NCBI GenBank assembly: GCA_900551645.1
Contig: URWP01000041.1
Location: 1 to 14,752, forward strand
Direction: 5' to 3'
Length of the DNA stretch: 14,752 nucleotides
DNA from: an uncultured Bacteroides sp.
GTDB lineage: Bacteria > Bacteroidota > Bacteroidia > Bacteroidales > Bacteroidaceae
Part shown: piece by piece, positions 7,877 through 14,752 of the stretch
Position numbering within the stretch: the first letter of the stretch is position 1
How the letters are laid out: every line of letters starts with the position of its first letter
Program-made: the position numbers and the translations under genes
Notes under the pieces: generated by a model
The model's input: only the letters and a program-made list of their open reading frames with translations
Database searches by the model: none
What the model was told of the DNA's origin: nothing

Positions 7877-10012
7877 CCCTGATGCGATCTTTCCGCGCCA
7901 TTTTTTCAAGACATCTTTAGCGTTGTTATCGTACTGATTGGCAAGGCTTCGATCCTGCTTTAAATTCACAATCGAGTTTGCCATTGCATCAGCGTACTGA
8001 TCAAGAAGATCATTCCCAAGCGGAGTAATAGATGCGTCAATGAAGACAATATGATAACTTCCATCGGCAATTGCCTCTTTGATGACTTTTCCTATTTGCA
8101 CGCTCTCTTCATCATCTCTGGCAAACGTAACGACAGCCATCAACTTGTTGCCAATCGAATCCTCTTGTCCGCGCAGCTTATTGATAGTCAACTTGAAATT
8201 GCTGTATGAAACATACTTCACCTCATACCGCAGACGGAGAGCTCCCGTCAAGGAGAGGGCTGATGCCATGTCTGCTTCCTGCACGAGGATAGAAGTGGAT
8301 TTCTTTTTCTGTTCTTCTTTCTGTTTATCAATTTCAACAACATTGCCTGAGTTGATTAAGGCAGAATACTGCGTTTTTCCTCCCGGCATTGGCTTCTTAT
8401 AAAGGATATCAGGAACCATACTGTCTGCTGTGCGGACCGGCTCATCATTCTCAAGATCAGAGCCCTCGAAGGCATTGTTCAGGTTCCTTTCATTCGGAAT
8501 AAAGAGTTCTACTGAATCACCCGTACGTTGAGAGATTGCCTGCAGTAACAGCACCGTTTTCAAAACACGTTGGCGTTCAGAATCAAGGTTCTTATTTGCA
8601 GCAAGACCATAACAGTCAAGGATAGACCTGATATCTGGAGCAAGATACTCCTTGCCCTTTTCATAGAAGAAATCCCAAAGCATATCTATTGTCAGCAGCG
8701 GATTTGCATCATACGGCCCGCAATTATTGATAAACCACTGAAAGCCTTTGATTTCATCGCCGCGATCATTCTTAATGAAATCGAACATACTCCTCTGGTT
8801 AGAGTCAAACGCAGATGAGATATGCTTCAGCAGCAATGCCGCATACGGATGAATAGGCAGAATCTTTTTGAGTTCTGCATCATTGATTTTCGCCTTATCT
8901 TTTACAAGCTTTCTTGAATCATGCGTCCTGTCATAAAGATCTTCACGTGTTACATGCCAGTCCTTCTGAATCTGGGGATCTTTGTTTTCTTCCATCGCAT
9001 CGCCCATGAGGCGGAATGCCATATTTTCAGGAAGTTCGATATTGCAGATAGGCTGGACGAAACGTCCCATCAGTCGCTTCCAGTCCTTGTCGGAGTCAGG
9101 AAACATGTGCATGACATTGTGTGTAACGATAATGAGATAGAACGGCTTGTCGCCACTGAAATCAGCAATTTCCTGAAATCCGGTCATTGCCCGCATGTTG
9201 TTGCGGAAATAATCCGTGAACTCATCCCAGATAAACACAATCGCCTTGAAATTGTTTCTCCTGATGACTGCGTCAATCCAGTTAAGAAGAGAAGTTGTCG
9301 TCAGTGTCAAGGCAGAAAAATGCTGTTCACGAGCAACCTTCATAATTTTGCCCATAAGCGTCTGGAGTGCATCTCCCTTTGACGACTGCTCCATTGCCTG
9401 TTCAGCATATGTATTTAATTTCTCAATGATCCTGTCAACATCGTCACCGGAGAAAAGATCAGTATACTTTTTCTGAATTAAGGCGTTGAAATAATTCTTA
9501 TTGAGGGAATCAGAAAGCCATGTCACAGCTGAATCTTTTAGCGCGCCCTCGCCGTGATCGGAAACGCCGGCATTATTCAAGGCGGCTACGATACTCTGTT
9601 GAATAGCAAAAACAAGGTCGTCATCCCCATGAATATTTGAAGAGCCATAGCGATGCACGGTCAGGATTTTCTGATCTCCGTTTTTAAGTTGTTGGAATTT
9701 GTTGTAAAGATCTGTGCTGAGTTCATCATTGTATTTATCAAAATATGCCTTTGTAGCTTCGTCAGAGGCGTCCAGCAGTTTTTTAAGTGTCAGTACGGCA
9801 TGGGATTTACCCGTACCATATGCGCCCTCCACCCAAATAGAGAGCTTCTGTTTCCGAGAGATAACGCTGATTGTATCTTTCACGAGCTTCACAAATGTCT
9901 CGTGAGGATAAAACTTCTTCCATAGATCGGGGTGGCTTTCAATTTCCGCTTCATTGATCTGCGCCAGATATTCAGGATCAATGTCAAAATAATCACGGTA
10001 CTTGTCTAGCAT
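7874..10012 (-). CDS. brxC: BrxC P-loop ATPase, N-terminal part (upstream ORF of the split gene)
   Basis: BrxC/PglY is the large P-loop ATPase essential in BREX systems. This ORF has 712 residues. Walker A is GAYGTGKS at 63-70, following a typical BrxC N-terminus (DKYRDYFDIDPEYLAQI). Walker B is AIVFIWDEF at about 257-265, followed by a conserved-looking segment PFYLIIVTHN. The ORF ends VLKKWRGKIASG then TAG. Known BrxC proteins are about 1200 residues, so this is only about half, and the missing part follows in frame (5783-7870). The start ATG at 10012 has AAGGAG upstream, 13 nt after brxP. If not read through, the product would keep the ATPase core but lack the C-terminal half, and might not support defence. 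The family is confident; whether the gene is functional is open. Confidence 0.88.
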   Translation of the reverse strand: MLDKYRDYFDIDPEYLAQINEAEIESHPDLWKKFYPHETFVKLVKDTISVISRKQKLSIWVEGAYGTGKSHAVLTLKKLLDASDEATKAYFDKYNDELSTDLYNKFQQLKNGDQKILTVHRYGSSNIHGDDDLVFAIQQSIVAALNNAGVSDHGEGALKDSAVTWLSDSLNKNYFNALIQKKYTDLFSGDDVDRIIEKLNTYAEQAMEQSSKGDALQTLMGKIMKVAREQHFSALTLTTTSLLNWIDAVIRRNNFKAIVFIWDEFTDYFRNNMRAMTGFQEIADFSGDKPFYLIIVTHNVMHMFPDSDKDWKRLMGRFVQPICNIELPENMAFRLMGDAMEENKDPQIQKDWHVTREDLYDRTHDSRKLVKDKAKINDAELKKILPIHPYAALLLKHISSAFDSNQRSMFDFIKNDRGDEIKGFQWFINNCGPYDANPLLTIDMLWDFFYEKGKEYLAPDIRSILDCYGLAANKNLDSERQRVLKTVLLLQAISQRTGDSVELFIPNERNLNNAFEGSDLENDEPVRTADSMVPDILYKKPMPGGKTQYSALINSGNVVEIDKQKEEQKKKSTSILVQEADMASALSLTGALRLRYEVKYVSYSNFKLTINKLRGQEDSIGNKLMAVVTFARDDEESVQIGKVIKEAIADGSYHIVFIDASITPLGNDLLDQYADAMANSIVNLKQDRSLANQYDNNAKDVLKKWRGKIASG

Positions 10013-10025
10013 CGGCTTATCTCCT

Positions 10026-12347
10026 TTAAAACAGTGTTAACACATCCTGCGAGGATTTCTCGCTGCGGAGCGTGATATTATCGAGATCAAGCGTGAAGGT
10101 CGCATTGATAAATTCCGGATAGTTTATAGAAAGACCAGTCAGAAGCTTTTCCATCTGATCACGGTCAAGCCCGAAGATCTCCGTCGGACTTACCCCTTCA
10201 CTGTCGATCTCGTGGTTCAACAGTCTGCCCAGCGTAAACTGGTAGTATCCCCCACAGCCTTCTGCGAATTTGTACAGTGAATACAGGATGACTCGGGGAT
10301 TGGGGTTCTGCCAAGGAGTACGAGTAATCGATACCATATGCCTCTTTTCCTTTTCAGAATGTCCCATGCCCACTTCCTTGAATGGCAATTCGACAAATCT
10401 CCCGAATGAGCTCCATATATCATTCACCCAGCTCTCTTTCGCGCCATCATTAACTAATAGCGAAAGGGTGTACTCCTTAGTATAATTTTCGAGCATCTTA
10501 AGGCGCTTAACATACCAATTAATTTGTGGCGTGTACGAAAGATTAGTAAGCATTATTCCCCAGCTCGAAAGATCATCAAGGCCAAGCTTATTGATCACTT
10601 CAGCAGTATGGCTAAATCCATTTTTGTCCAACAGATCTGCGTCTCTAAGAAACCGCTTAAAGAAGCTATACATCTGTGAGCCGAGTGAATGCTTCTGGTC
10701 AAAATCATTCTTGTAATTAAAGAACTGGGTGAACCACTCAATTTTAGGAGCGTGATGAGAGTAACAGTTCAAGCTCTTGTTTGCTGACATTACTAGTCCC
10801 CCTTTAGGCATCTCTAATGATTTATATATAAGGCACCCCTTATCTACCTTGTGACATTCAGAACAATGGACGCATCTGTCACTTACTTTCACTTTTCCAT
10901 CTTTCATGAAGATACATCCATAATGACAATCCGCTTCACATTCATGGCAGTTAATACAACATGACGCCTTACGAAATACATTCTTTAGCAATTTCACAAA
11001 GAGCGGATCCTCTTTTGCAAGTTCCTCATCTATATAGACGCGATATCCTTTTTCTGTTTCTGTTACCGTAAACCTATGCTCTTTATTTCGGAATAAAATC
11101 GTGTATGGTGAAGAATCATTAAGCAACACACCTACAGTTTTTATCCATTCCTTCCACTCTGTTCTCGGAGTTTCTATTGTAAGAATTTGTCCTCCTCGTT
11201 TTTTTGACTCAGAATACCCAATTTCAATTGATAGATCCCTACCATTCTTACGTGCCTTCCATCCACCGTTTTCTACAAAATTCCTTAAAGCTTCGTTGTT
11301 TGTAAATTCCTTTTGATACATTCGTTCAATAATTTTAAGAAATTTATCGAAATATTCAGGATACCACACTCGGCTCATATAATCATTTCGTTCAGCTGCT
11401 CTCGGGCAAACTAGACATCCGACTCGTCTGTGTCCTTTTTTGTAAGCTTCATTCAACGGCAAGTTTTCAGAGTAAATATATAAATACAATTCTGCTGAAT
11501 TCCACTCTAAGATGGGATTGCAGCTATATTGTCCCTTGTGCTTTTCTCCGAGACTAACGTAGTCATATTCACTACGCGCCACACTTTCACTTGCCCGAAT
11601 TCCTATAAACGCCATCCCAGTAAAATCTGATTTACCGGTTTTTTTTCGTAAGGCAAGTACCTGAGGAACGGTTTTATGGGCGCTGCAACACCATCGTGTT
11701 ACTGTTGCAGGTGGCCCAAATTTATTCCATGTGTATTCAGGATCATATTCTGAACGGGCTCGTATAAAATCTATTTGTTGGTCGTCACAATATGCTTCAA
11801 CCTTATTCACCAAATCATAGGTGTCCGGAAATTCCATCCTCGTATCACCAAACAATACTTTGAAGGTATTATGAGGCAAAGCTTTCTGAACAATGTCTAA
11901 GGTGACGATGCTGTCCTTTCCACCTGAGAAAGCTACATAAAAGACATCTATTTTTTTCTGGTATTTTCGGTAAGTGTTATATACTTCCTTGATGGTATCC
12001 TGCACTAGTCCCTCAAGTATCCTCCTGTTCTTCTCAACCATGGCAGGAATATCAACAAATCGGAGCGGCTGCCCGTCAGGCTCCGGATCTTCAAGGATTT
12101 TGATTTTCGGCGCAGTATAGCAGGAGCCTCCTTTTGTCTGCGCAACTTTACGGCCTCTGTAAAAGTAGTTGTTGGCCTCAGCCCACATATAGGGATAAGA
12201 GTCATTCCTGGCATAGTTCCAGTATTTATCAAATCCTAATATGTCTAATTCTTTATAGTAAACAGGACGTGGTTCCTTGCTGAAGGCCAGCGGTGAGCTG
12301 GTCAACAGCAAACCTCCTGTCTGTTCATCATAAGTGTAAGCGTACAT
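10026..12347 (-). CDS. brxP: BrxP, PAPS-reductase/DndC-like protein with Fe-S cysteine clusters
   Basis: A 773-residue protein marking BREX type 4. Its core is an adenine-nucleotide alpha-hydrolase (PAPS reductase/ATP pyrophosphatase) domain at about 105-345. The PP-loop is SGGKDS at 141-146, followed by FGDTRMEFPDT, TRWCC (Cys220/221) and RVGCLVCP (Cys311/Cys314). DndC, which uses the same core plus a 4Fe-4S cluster held by cysteines, activates the DNA backbone for sulfur insertion. A ferredoxin-like block at 463-505 carries CxxCxxCxxxC (464, 467, 470, 474) and CxxCxxC plus a later Cys (492, 495, 498, 505), enough for two more clusters. The C-terminal region from about 518 resembles DUF4007, which accompanies DndC-like proteins (from memory, moderate confidence). 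The likely role is ATP-dependent modification of DNA with sulfur supplied by the desulfurase (inference). The start has only a distant GGA as ribosome binding site, 10 nt after the previous stop codon, so coupling is possible. Confidence 0.88.
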   Translation of the reverse strand: MYAYTYDEQTGGLLLTSSPLAFSKEPRPVYYKELDILGFDKYWNYARNDSYPYMWAEANNYFYRGRKVAQTKGGSCYTAPKIKILEDPEPDGQPLRFVDIPAMVEKNRRILEGLVQDTIKEVYNTYRKYQKKIDVFYVAFSGGKDSIVTLDIVQKALPHNTFKVLFGDTRMEFPDTYDLVNKVEAYCDDQQIDFIRARSEYDPEYTWNKFGPPATVTRWCCSAHKTVPQVLALRKKTGKSDFTGMAFIGIRASESVARSEYDYVSLGEKHKGQYSCNPILEWNSAELYLYIYSENLPLNEAYKKGHRRVGCLVCPRAAERNDYMSRVWYPEYFDKFLKIIERMYQKEFTNNEALRNFVENGGWKARKNGRDLSIEIGYSESKKRGGQILTIETPRTEWKEWIKTVGVLLNDSSPYTILFRNKEHRFTVTETEKGYRVYIDEELAKEDPLFVKLLKNVFRKASCCINCHECEADCHYGCIFMKDGKVKVSDRCVHCSECHKVDKGCLIYKSLEMPKGGLVMSANKSLNCYSHHAPKIEWFTQFFNYKNDFDQKHSLGSQMYSFFKRFLRDADLLDKNGFSHTAEVINKLGLDDLSSWGIMLTNLSYTPQINWYVKRLKMLENYTKEYTLSLLVNDGAKESWVNDIWSSFGRFVELPFKEVGMGHSEKEKRHMVSITRTPWQNPNPRVILYSLYKFAEGCGGYYQFTLGRLLNHEIDSEGVSPTEIFGLDRDQMEKLLTGLSINYPEFINATFTLDLDNITLRSEKSSQDVLTLF

Positions 12348-12357
12348 GGTATATCTA

Positions 12358-13932
12358 TTATCCTTTCGTCAATCTCTGCTGTTTTGCTGTAGACAAGACT
12401 TGTTCAATCTTACCGTAGTTCTTACGGGCAAGCAGACCATTGTCCACGAGATATTGCAGGGCATTTTCTCTGTCCAGAGGAATCCCACTGACCGCCAGTT
12501 CCGCGCTTAACAGTTCATCAAAATCATTGTAGCGGGAGCTTCGTCTGACGATAGCTCCAACAGGTTTACCGGCTGTAAAACCGCTGTGCATAAGTTTGAA
12601 ATCCTTACTGAATTCAGCTACATAATGCTCAAGTAAAAAGTCATTCCATGGAAATCCTGCATCCGGGAATGAGCCAAAGAAGCTGATTTTCCTCAATGCA
12701 ATATAATCACCTGTGCAAAAGCGACTGATGGCAGCATCCGTAGCCTCAATATCAAACGCAGCTTGATCAAGAGACACGAATTCGTCAGCATTAATTCTCA
12801 ATGAATTAGCATATACAGAATCAAAGTATATCGGCGTATCCAGGTCTCGTTTCAGGGAATTTAGCTGTTCCAGTGTAAAATAATCCCGCATCAAGGCAAA
12901 ATGTGCGAACACCTCCGTCATGGACAAATTCTGCCCATACGGACTGATAATCTTTCCTTTGAAAGAAAACATATCCCGGAGTTTATAGGCAATAACATCC
13001 CGAAGTCCGAGCCATTCAAGGAATGGGTACCGTTCCATTACAGTAGGAAGTTTTACCTCTATGGCATCAGTCAGCTCCTTGCCACCCATATAGCCCTTAT
13101 CGTCTATCGCCCGTTGAATCATTTCGGTAATCGTGTCAATTTCCTGCTGCGTGAATTGAATAATATCAGCATGGAAATATTCACCCTTTTGGTTCCGAAC
13201 AAATTCTGCGCTGTGCGAACCGGCGACTGCCCAGTATACGGCATCCGCATTGATGTGAGAGAGTGCCGCCTTCAAATCGTCTACAGTGACTGGGACACCT
13301 ATCGTTATCATGTAATTCCTAACTTCATCCGTTGGATTGACCTTTGCGTGGGCATCTTTTGTCAGGTAGTTTTTGTGAATGTAAAACCTTCCATTGTTTG
13401 CAAAGGAGAGATAGCTTTTAAGCATCTCTGAATTGTTGATCCTCTTCCCCTCGAATTCATTTTCAAATTCCTTATAAAGGGCATCGAAATAAACTGCTAT
13501 CTTCCCGTCTTGAAAACACTCAGTGATGTATGCAAAGATCCTTTCAGCAGTTTGTTCCGTCATCATCATTTCCGGTAAATATACAAAGTCATTGCACCGA
13601 ATAGTAATATAGTTGATTCGTTTTCGTATATCCTCATTAGATTCTGTTAGTTCTTTTTTATACATGGTCTCCCAGAAAGAACGAAACCGCCTCATATCGA
13701 GCCCCGAATCTATTCGGAAGCCTTTAGAGAATTTTTCAATGAGTAGTTTCCGATATGGCGCGAAATCTACACCTTCAAAAGTTTCTTCTACCTTTGCTGC
13801 TTGGTCACCTATGTCTACGCTTCCATCGCTGAGATGAACTGTATTCACCTGTCTCCTGTTGTTGCGAGAAAAAGAATACCGAACCTTTACTTCATTGTAG
13901 TCTACATTGCACAAATTTAGGAAGAGCCCCAT
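12358..13932 (-). CDS. Unrecognised protein, 524 aa; probable C-terminal part of a frameshifted gene
   Basis: I do not recognise a named family. The start ATG lies inside the A7 run that ends the previous ORF and has no ribosome binding site. The first residues (MGLFLNLCNVDYNEVKVRYSF) look like the middle of a domain that begins in the upstream ORF, not a natural N-terminus. A -1 shift at the run joins them into one chain of about 751 residues. The body is mixed alpha/beta with helix-rich stretches at about 85-300 (YITIRCNDFVYLPE, then EIDTITEMIQRAIDDKGYMG) that could be winged-helix-like modules, and a C-terminal segment ISFFGSFPDAGFPWNDFLLE at about 406-425. The very end (ALQYLVDNGLLARKNYGKIE) also looks like a small helical DNA-binding-type unit, but this is a weak guess. 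No transmembrane segment or catalytic motif is evident. It lies 10 nt upstream of brxP, so it belongs to the operon and may be a type 4 accessory or regulator. Confidence 0.65.
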   Translation of the reverse strand: MGLFLNLCNVDYNEVKVRYSFSRNNRRQVNTVHLSDGSVDIGDQAAKVEETFEGVDFAPYRKLLIEKFSKGFRIDSGLDMRRFRSFWETMYKKELTESNEDIRKRINYITIRCNDFVYLPEMMMTEQTAERIFAYITECFQDGKIAVYFDALYKEFENEFEGKRINNSEMLKSYLSFANNGRFYIHKNYLTKDAHAKVNPTDEVRNYMITIGVPVTVDDLKAALSHINADAVYWAVAGSHSAEFVRNQKGEYFHADIIQFTQQEIDTITEMIQRAIDDKGYMGGKELTDAIEVKLPTVMERYPFLEWLGLRDVIAYKLRDMFSFKGKIISPYGQNLSMTEVFAHFALMRDYFTLEQLNSLKRDLDTPIYFDSVYANSLRINADEFVSLDQAAFDIEATDAAISRFCTGDYIALRKISFFGSFPDAGFPWNDFLLEHYVAEFSKDFKLMHSGFTAGKPVGAIVRRSSRYNDFDELLSAELAVSGIPLDRENALQYLVDNGLLARKNYGKIEQVLSTAKQQRLTKG

Positions 13933-14612
13933 TTTTTTACAATGTCTGTTGCGCTTTCATTTGTTTCAAGGAACAAATCGTCTGCTATTTTTCGCGGAGC
14001 CACCATAGCATCAGAACCAACTGTATCTGCAATATCTATCTTCTCTTTTCCCCTGATGCTTTTACCTCGCATAGAAGAAATCTGATCTGGATAATCCTCA
14101 AATAGACATTTCAGTGTTTGAACATAAGCCTGTGTCCAATTTCTGATTGAATAATGCGTGCCAAAATATTCCAAATCTGAAGGACGTGTATATTTATAGT
14201 TTCGAGATTCAGTGAACGATACTTTCATTTCATCAGTCTCGTCTCCATCTACTGATTCCTTATCAGCATCGCCTGAACCTTCTGGTTCAGTTCGTTCATT
14301 GTTCTCATTATGTTCATTTTGCAAATACTGCAAATAGTCCTCATATGCGCTGAGTGCAGTGATATAAGCAGTTTTTTTGTCTCCAATATATATATTGATT
14401 CCCTTATTAATACGAAATTTCTCAATAAGGGACTCTATTTCTCCGATGTCCTTTATTTGAAGAATTCTGGAATGGACAGCCTTGCTTTTTAACAGCAGCA
14501 TACTTAAAACCTTAAGAGAAAAGATATCTTGTTTTGCTTGCTTTGGATGGTTCATTTTAAGCCAAGAAGCAAAGCTCATATTCTCCGCTTTATCTGATTT
14601 AGATGCTTCCAT
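13917..14612 (-). CDS. Unrecognised protein, 231 aa; probable N-terminal part of a frameshifted gene
   Basis: First gene of the operon. I chose the ATG at 14612 because AGGTGAG lies 3 nt upstream; an ATG at 14633 adds seven residues but has no clear ribosome binding site. Residues about 13-97 (from MSFASWL to EDYLQYL) form a helical unit resembling SAM-like/core-binding N-terminal domains. A strongly acidic, low-complexity linker follows (about 99-130, many E, D and N). Residues about 139-227 (from YKYTRPSDLEYF to LFLETNESATDIVKK) look like the first part of a compact domain. The frame then ends WGSS-TAA right after a run of seven A residues. The same domain seems to continue in the -1 frame of the next ORF (LFLNLCNVDYNEVKVRYS). 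I conclude the two ORFs were or are one gene. Function unknown; possible roles are DNA recognition or regulation for the BREX genes that follow. No catalytic motif is visible. Confidence 0.65.
   Translation of the reverse strand: MEASKSDKAENMSFASWLKMNHPKQAKQDIFSLKVLSMLLLKSKAVHSRILQIKDIGEIESLIEKFRINKGINIYIGDKKTAYITALSAYEDYLQYLQNEHNENNERTEPEGSGDADKESVDGDETDEMKVSFTESRNYKYTRPSDLEYFGTHYSIRNWTQAYVQTLKCLFEDYPDQISSMRGKSIRGKEKIDIADTVGSDAMVAPRKIADDLFLETNESATDIVKKWGSS
13932..13938 (-). other. A7 slippery heptamer at the ORF junction
   Basis: The minus strand reads GTA AAA AAA TGG in the first ORF's frame. This is a perfect A_AAA_AAA heptamer, where tRNA-Lys can slip -1 and RNA polymerase can stutter. 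A -1 shift gives AAA AAA ATG GGG and enters the 524-residue frame. I see no Shine-Dalgarno-like stimulator upstream and no strong stem-loop downstream, so programmed frameshifting is not proven. Confidence 0.7.
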
Positions 14613-14640
14613 TGTCTCACCTAACAATTCCATATATTTC

Positions 14641-14752
14641 TTATAGTTGTTTCTGTAGAATTCTTATAACTCTTTCCGTTAAATTCTCAAGTACCAATAG
14701 CGTGCCTTTGCCATATTCCTCAACGAGTGTCTTAGAAATCCGATGGTTTACA
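14641..14752 (-). pseudogene. TnpB (IS200/IS605-type) fragment, truncated
   Basis: Reading the minus strand from the window edge gives VNHRISKTLVEEYGKG, then TLLVLENLT. This is the TnpB/IS605 OrfB segment around the second RuvC catalytic residue (the Glu of VLENL). An intact TnpB would go on for roughly 100 residues with a CxxC zinc ribbon and the last RuvC Asp. Here the frame diverges after ENLT (ERVIRILQKQL) and stops at TAA (14641-14643). The beginning lies outside the window, so how much of the gene remains is unknown. It ends only 28 nt before the first operon gene, so the island seems to have joined, or deleted into, an insertion sequence here. Confidence 0.7.
14663..14690 (-). promoter_or_regulatory. 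Candidate promoter of the BREX operon
   Basis: The minus strand shows TTGAGA (-35, 14685-14690) and TATAAG (-10, 14663-14668) spaced by 16 nt, each matching five of six consensus bases. It lies within the tnpB remnant and would give a leader of roughly 45 nt to the ATG at 14612. No operator repeat is obvious. All downstream genes are spaced by less than 20 nt or overlap, so one promoter could serve the whole operon. Confidence 0.5.

Noticed and set aside
13890..13916. Stimulatory stem-loop downstream of the A7 slippery run
   Set aside because: Only a very short inverted repeat (TGTA-GTC-TACA) is present. It is too weak to count as evidence for programmed frameshifting.
662..14633. Plus-strand ORFs of 60-190 codons across the operon
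   Set aside because: They all lie opposite long minus-strand genes with clear family motifs, show no domains, and read as shadow frames.

Overview
The window looks like a defence island on a chromosome of a low-to-mid GC Gram-positive-type bacterium (Bacillota; a Negativicutes host is my guess from the style of the IS3-type transposase remnant, not proven). Every gene I can support lies on the minus strand, so transcription runs from high to low coordinates. Strong AGGAGG-type ribosome binding sites precede most island genes. The left edge (1-311) looks like housekeeping chromosome: the 5' end of sbcD, a rho-independent terminator, and a tRNA-Ala(GGC) with its own near-consensus promoter. An internally deleted IS3-family OrfA remnant (452-607) lies between the tRNA and the island. 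The right edge (14641-14752) holds the tail of a truncated TnpB.

Between these remnants is a tightly packed operon of about 14 kb. In transcription order it reads: an unrecognised two-ORF gene (14612 to 12358), brxP (PAPS-reductase/DndC-like ATP pyrophosphatase with Fe-S cysteine clusters), brxC (large P-loop ATPase, split into two ORFs), pglZ (alkaline-phosphatase-superfamily protein), brxL (AAA+ ATPase without a Lon protease domain), a 66-residue four-cysteine zinc-ribbon-like protein, and an IscS/NifS/DndA-type cysteine desulfurase. The set brxP-brxC-pglZ-brxL, with no PglX methyltransferase, is the gene content of a type 4 BREX phage-defence system. The cysteine desulfurase and small zinc protein at the operon end suggest a sulfur-transfer route feeding BrxP. 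This makes a DNA phosphorothioate-like mark, rather than methylation, the likely self/non-self signal; that is inference.

Two interruptions stand out. First, brxC is broken by a single in-frame TAG (7874-7876). The downstream half continues in the same frame, so one C-to-T change in a CAG codon would explain it, and reading through would give a 1409-codon protein. Second, the first gene of the operon is split at a run of seven A residues (A AAA AAA, plus-strand 13932-13938). A -1 slip there joins the two ORFs into one protein of about 751 residues. The locus is therefore either decaying, switched off by simple reversible mutations, expressed as split proteins, or expressed through recoding. 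The sequence alone does not decide between these.
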